Below, one piece after another: positions 1 to 5,671 of a DNA stretch of 5,671 nucleotides. The notes beneath the pieces were generated by a model. The model was not told where the DNA came from and did not search any database. It worked only from the letters and a program-made list of their open reading frames with translations. Source of the DNA: Bacteroides sp. CAG:144 (GTDB lineage: Bacteria > Bacteroidota > Bacteroidia > Bacteroidales > UBA11471); the NCBI GenBank assembly GCA_000434215.1, contig HF999731.1, positions 52,268-57,938 on the forward strand, given 5' to 3'. Both the position numbers and the translations under genes were made by a program. Position 1 is the first letter of the stretch; each line of letters begins with the position of its first letter.

Positions 1-112
1 AAAAGAGCTTACGGCTCGCGCCATGACACTACTGAAATATTGTAAAGAGAAACTTTTCGAGACCGATGAGTCGCTCAAGAAATTACTCGACGAACTCGAT
101 GAAGGGAAATAA
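1..112 (+). CDS. xseB: Exodeoxyribonuclease VII small subunit, C-terminal end (partial)
   Basis: The frame is open from the window edge (first full codon at base 2) to the TAA at 110-112, giving 36 residues of a protein whose start lies outside. The piece is charged and helical, with the core LLKYCKEKLFETDESLKKLL. This resembles the end of the XseB helical hairpin (the LI.FCKEKL...DEEV.KLL pattern of the family). XseB subunits bind the large subunit XseA to form exonuclease VII, a cytoplasmic single-strand DNA nuclease that trims DNA to oligonucleotides in repair. The stop is 48 bp before gltX, in the same frame and strand, so the two genes are probably co-transcribed. The call rests on a short, low-complexity helix remembered from the family, so another small coiled-coil protein is possible. 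Finding xseA or the XseB N-terminal part just upstream would settle it. Confidence 0.68.
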   Translation, partial: KELTARAMTLLKYCKEKLFETDESLKKLLDELDEGK

Positions 113-160
113 TACATAAACCTGTTTTTTACAACCGCAAAACAAAACCCGACATATACG

Positions 161-1699
161 ATGGAAACAACAGAAAGAAAAGTCCGTGTGCGTTTCGCCC
201 CAAGTCCCACGGGAGCCCTGCACATCGGCGGTGTACGTACCGCCCTCTATAACTACCTCTTCGCCAAACAGCACGGCGGAGACATGATTCTCCGCATCGA
301 AGATACCGACTCGCAGCGTTTCGTCCCGGGCGCAGAAGCCTATATCATCGAAGCCCTCGATTGGCTGGGTATCAAATTCGACGAAGGAGTCGGTTACGGA
401 GGGAATTTCGCTCCCTACCGACAATCCGAACGGAAAGAAATATATCGTAAATATGTCGATCAACTCCTTGCCGATGATAAAGCCTACATCGCATTCGACA
501 CACCGGCAGAGCTCGAAGCAAAACGCCAGGAAATCCCCAATTTTCAATATGACGCATCTACCCGCACTGCCATGCGCAACTCCCTTACAATGGACAAAGA
601 AGAAGTCGACAACTTGATCGCTTCGGGACACCCCTATGTGGTGCGCATAAAAATAGAACCGGGCGAAGAAGTTGTCGTAAACGACCTGATCCGCGGAAAA
701 GTTACCATCAACTCGTCGATACTCGACGATAAAGTACTCTATAAATCGGCCGATAACCTGCCTACTTATCACCTCGCCAATATCGTCGACGACCATCTTA
801 TGGAAGTCAGCCATGTTATCCGGGGAGAAGAATGGTTGCCCTCGGCCCCGCTCCACGTATTGTTGTATAGGGCATTCGGTTGGGAAGATACCATGCCTCG
901 TTTCGCCCATCTGCCCTTGCTGCTCAAACCCGAAGGAAACGGAAAATTGAGCAAACGCGACGGCGACCGGTTGGGTTTCCCTGTTTTCCCGCTGGAATGG
1001 CACGATCCCAAAACCGGCGAAGTATCATCGGGATACCGGGAAGCCGGATACCTGCCCGAAGCTGTCATCAATTTTCTTGCCTTGCTGGGCTGGAATCCCG
1101 GGAACGACGAAGAAATTTTCTCTATGGACGAGCTGATCGAATTATTCTCTCTGGAACGTTGCAGTAAAAGCGGAGCACGATTCGACTACGAAAAAGGCAA
1201 ATGGTTCAACCACAAATACCTGCAAAAGAAAAGCAACAAAGAACTGGCCGATTTATTTGCGCCCGCTTTGGTCGAGCATCAAGTAAACGAACCCGACAAG
1301 GCGCGTCTGGCCCGCATCATCGGATTGGTAAAAGAGAGAATAAGTTTTGTCAAAGATTTATGGGAACAAATCTCATATTTCTACATCGCACCCGAAACAT
1401 ACGACCCGAAAGCTATCAAAAAACGTTGGAAACCCGATACCCCCGTCATCATGCAACAACTCATCGAGTTGCTTTCGGGAATCGAAGATTTCGGCTCGGC
1501 GGCTACCGAAGCGGTTGTCATTCCCTGGATTGAGCAAAACGGCTACCACATGGGAAATGTGATGAACGCCTTCCGTCTGGCCGTTGTCGGAGAATGCCGC
1601 GGCCCGCACATGTTCGACATCACCGAAATCATCGGTAAAGACGAAACGATACGCCGCCTGCATACAGCCATCGAAAAAATAACCCCTGCCAACGACTAA
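161..1699 (+). CDS. gltX: Glutamyl-tRNA synthetase (class I)
   Basis: This cytoplasmic enzyme charges tRNA-Glu with glutamate using ATP. The 512 residues are near the upper end of the usual bacterial length (about 470-510). The class I Rossmann domain opens with FAPSPTG (residues 12-18) and the HIGH-type motif HIGG (21-24). RIEDTD follows at 45-50, the hallmark block around [20 protein letters not shown] lies at 201-225, and the KMSKS-type loop KLSKR is at 262-266. The rest is the helical anticodon-binding domain. The cysteines that hold zinc near residues 98-127 in E. coli GluRS are absent ([11 protein letters not shown] at 108-118). An extra segment at about 270-288, rich in Trp, Pro and Gly, follows the KLSKR loop; both traits fit Bacteroidales. 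ATG161 is the first ATG after the in-frame xseB stop and no Shine-Dalgarno sequence precedes it. Whether the enzyme also charges tRNA-Gln cannot be judged here. Confidence 0.97.
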   Translation: METTERKVRVRFAPSPTGALHIGGVRTALYNYLFAKQHGGDMILRIEDTDSQRFVPGAEAYIIEALDWLGIKFDEGVGYGGNFAPYRQSERKEIYRKYVDQLLADDKAYIAFDTPAELEAKRQEIPNFQYDASTRTAMRNSLTMDKEEVDNLIASGHPYVVRIKIEPGEEVVVNDLIRGKVTINSSILDDKVLYKSADNLPTYHLANIVDDHLMEVSHVIRGEEWLPSAPLHVLLYRAFGWEDTMPRFAHLPLLLKPEGNGKLSKRDGDRLGFPVFPLEWHDPKTGEVSSGYREAGYLPEAVINFLALLGWNPGNDEEIFSMDELIELFSLERCSKSGARFDYEKGKWFNHKYLQKKSNKELADLFAPALVEHQVNEPDKARLARIIGLVKERISFVKDLWEQISYFYIAPETYDPKAIKKRWKPDTPVIMQQLIELLSGIEDFGSAATEAVVIPWIEQNGYHMGNVMNAFRLAVVGECRGPHMFDITEIIGKDETIRRLHTAIEKITPAND

Positions 1700-1716
1700 T
1701 CCCGTACAGTCCAAGA

Positions 1717-2955
1717 ATGAAAAGAGGTCTTTACAATTTGGGAATACGTTCATACAGGTTATTGGTAAAAATAGCCTCACTGCGTAACCCCAAAGCCCGC
1801 AAGCTGATAACAGGGCAAAAGAGCATCTTTCCTTATCTCGAAAAGAATGTTCTGAAAGAGGGTGGTTACATCTGGATACATGCCTCATCGCTGGGAGAGT
1901 TCGAGCAAGGACGCCCTCTCATCGAAAAAATAAAGGAATCGTATCCCGACAAGAAAATAGCGATTACTTTCTTCTCCCCTTCGGGTTACGAAGTACGCAA
2001 AAACTACCCGTTGGCCGATCTTATTTGTTATCTGCCGTTCGACCTGCCCAACAATGTAAACCGGTTCCTCGATTTAGTAAAACCGTCGGTTGCCATTTTC
2101 ATCAAATACGAATTTTGGGGCAATTACCTGCGGGAATTACGCCGACGCCAAATACCCACTTACATCGTATCGGCGATTTTCCGACCCGACCAGATATTTT
2201 TCCGACCCTACGGAGAGTTGTTCCGGCGTATGCTTCGCACGTATGCGCACTTATATGTTCAAAACGAACAATCACGAGAGCTGTTGGCCAGAATCGGAAT
2301 CAACAACGTATCGACCATAGGAGACACCCGTTTCGACAGAGTCGTTGACATACGCCGACAAGCCAAAGAATTACCTATCGTCAAAGCGTTCGCCGTCGAT
2401 AAAAATGTTCTGGTTGCCGGAAGTTCATGGCCCAAAGACGAAGATATTTTCATCGACTACTTCAACAGACACCCCGAATTACGACTCATCATCGCTCCGC
2501 ACGAAATTCACGAAGGGCATATTTCCGATATAATCGGTAAACTGAAACGCCCCTTTGTGCGTTATTCCCAGACCGATGAGAACGCGGCGGCAACAGCCAA
2601 TTGCCTGATTATCGACTGTTTCGGGCTGCTATCTTCGATATACCAGTATGGACAGATTGCCTACATCGGAGGAGGCTTCGGCGTAGGCATACACAACGTA
2701 CCCGAAGCGGCGGTCTACGGCATACCGGTCATATTCGGCCCGAACTACAAAAAATTCAGGGAAGCCAAAACGTTGACCGCTGCGGGAGGAGCATTCTCCA
2801 TCAATGACATTTCCGAATTCGAGGCACTGATGAAACATCTCGAAAATGACCCGAGTTATCGGTTGCAATGCGGGGGAATAGCGGCAGAATACATTTACTC
2901 CAATACCGGCGCCACAAAAAAAATTCTGGACGACATAGCTCCGGTTTTGCAATAA
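1717..2955 (+). CDS. waaA: 3-deoxy-D-manno-octulosonic acid (Kdo) transferase, GT30
   Basis: WaaA (KdtA) transfers Kdo from CMP-Kdo to the lipid A precursor at the inner face of the cytoplasmic membrane, the first step of LPS core assembly. The 412 residues match the family length. Residues 5-22 form a basic, weakly hydrophobic stretch that probably anchors the protein to the membrane. The N-terminal domain holds WIHASSLGE (53-61); Glu61 matches the catalytic Glu of this family (Glu60 in E. coli). IKYEFWGN (129-136) and the GDTRFDR block (202-208) follow. The C-terminal domain has AGSSWPKDE (234-242), APHEIHEGH (260-268), and GGGFGVGIHNVPEAAVYGIPV (318-338), the expected nucleotide-sugar binding region with Glu330. 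It starts 17 bp after gltX and ends 6 bp before the HAD gene. The sequence does not show whether one or two Kdo residues are added; a single Kdo is reported for Bacteroides LPS, so one is my guess. Confidence 0.96.
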   Translation: MKRGLYNLGIRSYRLLVKIASLRNPKARKLITGQKSIFPYLEKNVLKEGGYIWIHASSLGEFEQGRPLIEKIKESYPDKKIAITFFSPSGYEVRKNYPLADLICYLPFDLPNNVNRFLDLVKPSVAIFIKYEFWGNYLRELRRRQIPTYIVSAIFRPDQIFFRPYGELFRRMLRTYAHLYVQNEQSRELLARIGINNVSTIGDTRFDRVVDIRRQAKELPIVKAFAVDKNVLVAGSSWPKDEDIFIDYFNRHPELRLIIAPHEIHEGHISDIIGKLKRPFVRYSQTDENAAATANCLIIDCFGLLSSIYQYGQIAYIGGGFGVGIHNVPEAAVYGIPVIFGPNYKKFREAKTLTAAGGAFSINDISEFEALMKHLENDPSYRLQCGGIAAEYIYSNTGATKKILDDIAPVLQ

Positions 2956-2961
2956 ACGACA

Positions 2962-3741
2962 ATGAACAAAGCGATTTTTTTCGATATAGACGGGACTCTC
3001 GTCAGTTTTCGCACGCACGAAATCGTACCTTCGGCATACGATGCCATTGCCGCATTGCGGAAGAAAGGTCATAAAGTATTCATTGCCACCGGTCGGCCTC
3101 TACACCTCATCAAAGGTTTGCAAGACGCACGATTCGACGGATACATCACTTTCAACGGCAGTTATTGCCTCACCTCCGATGGAGAAGAAATCTATTGCGA
3201 CGCCATATCCCCGAATGAATTATCGGCTTTGTGCCAGCACGAGCAGCAACACGGACCGTACCCTTACGCATTCATGGGTCTCAACCGGGTTACTGTCAAT
3301 TATGTCAACGACCGGGTCATCGATGTTGCCCGACTCCTCGATCTGCCTATACCTGCTGTCGACAATATGGATAGCGTAGCCCGGGACGAACGTATCATAC
3401 AAATCAACTTGTATACCGACGAAGCCGACGAATCGCCTGTCATGCAAGCCATTCCCCATTGTATCTCCAATCGTTGGAGCCCTCTTTTCTCCGACATCAA
3501 TATGCGGGGAAACAGCAAGCAACACGGTATCGACCTTATTGCGACACATTACGGAATAGCACTGAAAGACACACTGGCCTTCGGCGACGGTGGTAACGAT
3601 ATATCAATGTTACGTCATGCAGGGATAGGAATTGCCATGGGAAACGCCAACGATACCGTGAAGCAAAATGCCGATTATGTAACCGACGATATCGATAACG
3701 ATGGAATCGTAAAAGCGCTTCGACACCTCGGTTTATTATAA
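2962..3741 (+). CDS. Cof-type HAD-IIB family hydrolase (probable phosphatase)
   Basis: A 259-residue haloacid dehalogenase superfamily protein, the usual length for Cof/YidA-like phosphatases. All four HAD motifs are visible. Motif I is FFDIDGTL (6-13), with nucleophile Asp8 and acid/base Asp10. Motif II is ATGR (42-45), with Thr43. Motif III is Lys186 in NSKQHGI. Motif IV is FGDGGNDISML (207-217), with Mg-binding Asp209 and Asp213. The family-typical FNG (64-66) and GIAMGNA (223-229) are also present. Residues from about 85 to 180 form the C2B cap that sets substrate choice. No signal peptide is seen, so it is cytoplasmic. Known relatives dephosphorylate sugar phosphates, FMN or pyridoxal phosphate, and the substrate cannot be read from the sequence. 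It lies 6 bp after waaA and is probably co-transcribed. It does not resemble KdsC, the short capless Kdo-8-phosphate phosphatase, so a Kdo role is not implied. Confidence 0.93.
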   Translation: MNKAIFFDIDGTLVSFRTHEIVPSAYDAIAALRKKGHKVFIATGRPLHLIKGLQDARFDGYITFNGSYCLTSDGEEIYCDAISPNELSALCQHEQQHGPYPYAFMGLNRVTVNYVNDRVIDVARLLDLPIPAVDNMDSVARDERIIQINLYTDEADESPVMQAIPHCISNRWSPLFSDINMRGNSKQHGIDLIATHYGIALKDTLAFGDGGNDISMLRHAGIGIAMGNANDTVKQNADYVTDDIDNDGIVKALRHLGLL

Positions 3742-3907
3742 TCGCCGAGAACCCATATTCGCCCCGACTCATACCACTTCCCCGACTACTCGGAAGATCG
3801 TATTCCAAACCTCCCAAGACATAAAATATTCGAAAGAAACACACTGCACCGAGGAGCATTCTGAGCCCTATTTGCAAAAATTTTTCTATCACTTGTCGTC
3901 CCCGAAA

Positions 3908-3946
3908 GCCGAATTCTCGGCGACTTCCAAATTATTTCATTTTTTT
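3908..3946 (+). terminator. Weak candidate terminator of the gltX-waaA-HAD unit
   Basis: A perfect 5-bp inverted repeat, GCCGA (3908-3912) and TCGGC (3917-3921), encloses the 4-base loop ATTC. A run of seven T lies downstream at 3940-3946. The hairpin is G/C-rich, but an 18-base spacer separates it from the T run, whereas an intrinsic terminator has the T run directly after the stem. It is listed because it is the best hairpin plus T-run combination in the gap. Its position 170 bp after the HAD stop codon is also late. Confidence 0.2.
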
Positions 3947-3954
3947 ATTGGGAC

Positions 3955-3990
3955 TTTGGACAAAAGTTGTTATTTTTACCCGTACTTTTG
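3955..3990 (+). promoter_or_regulatory. Probable Bacteroidota-type promoter for pta-ackA
   Basis: TACTTTTG at 3983-3990 is an exact match to the Bacteroides -7 consensus TAnnTTTG used by the housekeeping sigma factor. A TTTG at 3955-3958 could be the -33 element, but the 24-base spacer is a few bases longer than the usual spacing of about 19-21, so that half is uncertain. Transcription would start a few bases after 3990, leaving a leader of roughly 55-60 nt before the pta ATG at 4054. That leader is A/T-rich and lacks a Shine-Dalgarno motif, as is normal in this phylum. Confidence 0.5.
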
Positions 3991-4053
3991 TATAAACGAT
4001 TTGTTTGTCTATACCCTGACATACCATAAAACAACTAATAAATCATTTCAGCC

Positions 4054-5061
4054 ATGAGCTTAATTGACGAAATCGTTGCTCGCGCCAAAGCGAACAAACA
4101 ACGCATCGTTCTTCCCGAAGGCACCGAAGAACGCACATTGAAAGCCGCCGACAAAATCATTGCCGACGAAGTCGCTAACATTATCCTTCTCGGAAACCCG
4201 ACCGAAATCAAAACTCTCGCCGAGAAAAACGGATTGAAAAATATCGATAAAGCGACCATTATCGACCCGACCGACCACCCCAAGAAAGAGGCCTATGCCA
4301 ACCTTCTCTTCGAGCTACGCAAGAAAAAAGGCATGACCGAAGAACAAGCTGCCGGGCTGGTCGAAAATCCATTGTACCTTGCCTGCCTGATGATAAAGAA
4401 CGGCGACGCCGACGGAGAAGTCGCAGGAGCACGCAACACAACGGGAAATGTTCTGCGTCCGGCATTGCAAATCATAAAAACAGCTCCGGGTATCAGTGTC
4501 GTTTCCGGTGCATTCATCATGTTTATTCCCAACAAACAATATGGTGAAAACGGTGTCATGGTATTTGCTGACTGCGCCGTAACACCCAACCCCACAGCAG
4601 AGCAACTGGCTCAAATCGCCGTTGCCACAGGCCAAACCGCCCGCATCATTGCCGGTTACGAGCCGCGTATTGCCATGTTGAGCTTCTCGACAAAAGGTAG
4701 TGCCAAAGATGAAATGGTTGACAAAGTCGTAGAAGCCACCCGCATGGCCAAAGAACTCGACCCCAGCCTGCTCATCGACGGAGAATTGCAGGCCGACGCC
4801 GCTATCGTACCCTCGGTAGGTCAAAGCAAAGCCCCCGGCAGCGAAATAGCCGGTAAAGCCACCGCTCTCGTATTCCCCACCCTCGAAGTGGGCAATATCG
4901 CTTATAAACTGGTGCAACGTCTTGCCGGAGCAGAAGCCGTAGGTCCTATCCTGCAAGGTATGGCCGCTCCTGTAAACGACCTCTCTCGCGGTTGCTCGGT
5001 CGATGATGTTTACAAAATGGTATCTATCACCTGCAATCAAGCAATCGGTCTGAAAAAGTAA
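4054..5061 (+). CDS. pta: Phosphate acetyltransferase
   Basis: Pta reversibly converts acetyl-CoA and phosphate to acetyl phosphate and CoA in the cytoplasm; AckA then makes acetate and ATP. The 335 residues correspond to the short, single-domain class I form, without the N-terminal regulatory domains of the roughly 700-residue E. coli enzyme. Family blocks in order are VLPEGTEERTLKAA (19-32), the segment with Arg89 (FELRKKKG), GNVLRPALQ (131-139, Arg135), TAPGISVVSGAF (143-154), CAVTPNPT (174-181), DGELQADAA (242-250) and DLSRGCSVDDVY (309-320). By comparison with the Methanosarcina thermophila enzyme, Ser311, Arg312 and Asp318 match its Ser309, Arg310 and Asp316. ATG4054 begins the conserved N-terminal helix and follows an A/T-rich leader without Shine-Dalgarno. 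ackA starts 23 bp after the stop, so the two form an operon, probably driven by the promoter at 3955-3990. Confidence 0.97.
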   Translation: MSLIDEIVARAKANKQRIVLPEGTEERTLKAADKIIADEVANIILLGNPTEIKTLAEKNGLKNIDKATIIDPTDHPKKEAYANLLFELRKKKGMTEEQAAGLVENPLYLACLMIKNGDADGEVAGARNTTGNVLRPALQIIKTAPGISVVSGAFIMFIPNKQYGENGVMVFADCAVTPNPTAEQLAQIAVATGQTARIIAGYEPRIAMLSFSTKGSAKDEMVDKVVEATRMAKELDPSLLIDGELQADAAIVPSVGQSKAPGSEIAGKATALVFPTLEVGNIAYKLVQRLAGAEAVGPILQGMAAPVNDLSRGCSVDDVYKMVSITCNQAIGLKK

Positions 5062-5084
5062 TTTATCACACATAAAACAAAATC

Positions 5085-5671
5085 ATGAAAGTACTCGTAC
5101 TGAACTGCGGTTCATCATCAATAAAATATAAACTGTTCGAAACCGAAACCAAATCTATCTTGGCACAAGGAGGTATAGAGAAAATCGGACTGAAAGGCTC
5201 TTTCTTGAAACTTACCCTCCCCGACGGGAAAAAAGTGATTCTCGAAAAAGATATTCCCGAACATACCGTAGGTATAGAATTCATTCTCGATACTCTTGTC
5301 AGCAAGGAATATGGCTGTCTATCTTCACTCGAAGAAATCAATGCCGTAGGCCATCGTGTCGTACACGGCGGAGAAAAATTCAACCAATCGGTACTCATCG
5401 ACAAAGCGGTAAAAGAGAAAATCATCGAATGCATAGATATTGCACCGCTTCACAACCCGGCCAACCTCAAAGGTATCGATGCCGTAGAAAAGATTCTCCC
5501 CAATGTACCGCAAGTCGCTGTATTCGATACGGCTTTCCACCAGACAATGCCTCAATACGCTTATATGTATGCGTTGCCTTACGAACTTTACGAGAAATAC
5601 GGCATACGCCGCTACGGCTTCCACGGAACGAGCCATCGCTACGTATCACGTCGTGCCTGCGAATTTCTGAA
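5085..5671 (+). CDS. ackA: Acetate kinase, N-terminal half (cut by window end)
   Basis: AckA transfers phosphate between acetyl phosphate and ADP, giving acetate and ATP (reversible). Only the first 195 residues of a protein normally near 400 are visible; the frame is open at the window edge, so this is truncation by the window and not a broken gene. It starts with the ASKHA-fold signature LNCGSSSIKY (6-15). Asn7, Arg91 (HRVVHGGE), His123 (PLHNP), Asp148 (FDTAFH) and His180 (GFHGTSH) fall at the same residue numbers as the active-site residues of the Methanosarcina thermophila enzyme, which confirms the ATG at 5085 as the start. It lies 23 bp after pta, and the short gap shows no promoter or terminator, so expression is probably coupled to pta. 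The second nucleotide-binding domain lies outside the window. Confidence 0.97.
   Translation, partial: MKVLVLNCGSSSIKYKLFETETKSILAQGGIEKIGLKGSFLKLTLPDGKKVILEKDIPEHTVGIEFILDTLVSKEYGCLSSLEEINAVGHRVVHGGEKFNQSVLIDKAVKEKIIECIDIAPLHNPANLKGIDAVEKILPNVPQVAVFDTAFHQTMPQYAYMYALPYELYEKYGIRRYGFHGTSHRYVSRRACEFL

Larger units (their letters stand above)
3742..4053. other. 312-bp intergenic region between the HAD gene and pta
   Basis: No convincing gene is present. The first 150 bases have composition similar to the coding regions. From about 3870 the sequence becomes strongly A/T-rich, with T tracts at 3940-3946 and 3973-3977, a perfect AAAAATTTTT palindrome (3876-3885), and a -7-like promoter box. This is the only long gap in the window and marks the boundary between two transcription units. 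No tRNA cloverleaf, riboswitch-like fold or operator could be recognised by eye. The open frames that cross it (a 61-residue one on the + strand and a longer one on the - strand reaching into the HAD gene) have unconvincing protein sequences. Confidence 0.8.

Noticed and set aside
113..160. The 48-bp gap with a T6 run before gltX, considered as a terminator or promoter.
   Set aside because: No stable hairpin precedes the T run and no TAnnTTTG box is present, so readthrough from xseB into gltX is the simpler reading.
83..1003. A 306-codon open frame on the - strand lying almost wholly inside gltX.
   Set aside because: Its product is rich in Phe, Val and Gly with no recognisable domain, while the + strand encodes an unmistakable GltX. 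It reflects codon bias of the real gene read in reverse.
3727..3749. Inverted repeat CTCGGT / GCCGAG around the HAD stop codon, considered as a terminator.
   Set aside because: The stem is only five pairs plus one G-T wobble with an 11-base loop, and no T run follows it on the + strand.
3536..3892. A 118-codon open frame on the - strand that starts in the intergenic gap and runs into the HAD gene.
   Set aside because: Two thirds of it overlaps the conserved motif IV region of the HAD gene, and its arginine-rich product looks random. No promoter was seen for it.
3872..4057. A 61-codon + strand open frame in the gap before pta.
   Set aside because: It begins with TTG, crosses the likely promoter, overlaps the pta start, and its Phe/Tyr/Thr-rich product reflects A/T-rich non-coding DNA.
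4315..5073. A 252-codon open frame on the - strand across pta.
   Set aside because: It is the shadow of a strongly conserved pta. The protein sequence is cysteine- and phenylalanine-rich and matches no family I know.
5062..5084. The pta-ackA gap, considered for an attenuator or internal promoter.
   Set aside because: At 23 bp of A/T-rich sequence it has no inverted repeat or promoter box and looks like an ordinary operon spacer.

Overview
The window is ordinary housekeeping chromosome from a Gram-negative bacterium of the phylum Bacteroidota, most likely order Bacteroidales. Several things point there. The glutamyl-tRNA synthetase has no zinc-binding cysteines and carries an extra segment after its KLSKR loop, as I recall for Bacteroidales. 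No start codon is preceded by a Shine-Dalgarno sequence; the leaders are A/T-rich instead. A TAnnTTTG-type -7 box lies ahead of pta. An LPS Kdo transferase shows that the cell has an outer membrane. I cannot name a genus.

All genes are on the + strand and form two blocks. Block 1 (about 1-3741) begins with the 3' end of a probable xseB (exonuclease VII small subunit). It continues with gltX (glutamyl-tRNA synthetase, 161-1699), waaA/kdtA (Kdo transferase of lipid A biosynthesis, 1717-2955) and a Cof-type HAD-IIB phosphatase (2962-3741). The gaps are 48, 17 and 6 bp, so this is probably one transcription unit. The members belong to unrelated processes: DNA repair, tRNA charging, LPS core assembly and an unassigned phosphatase. 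The pattern is shared transcription, not a pathway.

A 312-bp gap (3742-4053) follows and turns A/T-rich in its second half. It holds a likely promoter for the next block and only weak candidates for a terminator.

Block 2 (4054-end) is pta followed 23 bp later by ackA, which is cut by the window edge. Together they convert acetyl-CoA and phosphate to acetate with ATP formation (acetyl-CoA to acetyl phosphate to acetate + ATP), a classical fermentative energy route that also works in reverse for acetate assimilation.

I found no mobile element, CRISPR array, tRNA or rRNA gene, phage gene, defence gene or novel system. The catalytic residues I could check in gltX, waaA, the HAD protein, pta and the visible half of ackA are intact. 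The findings below are modest and scored accordingly.
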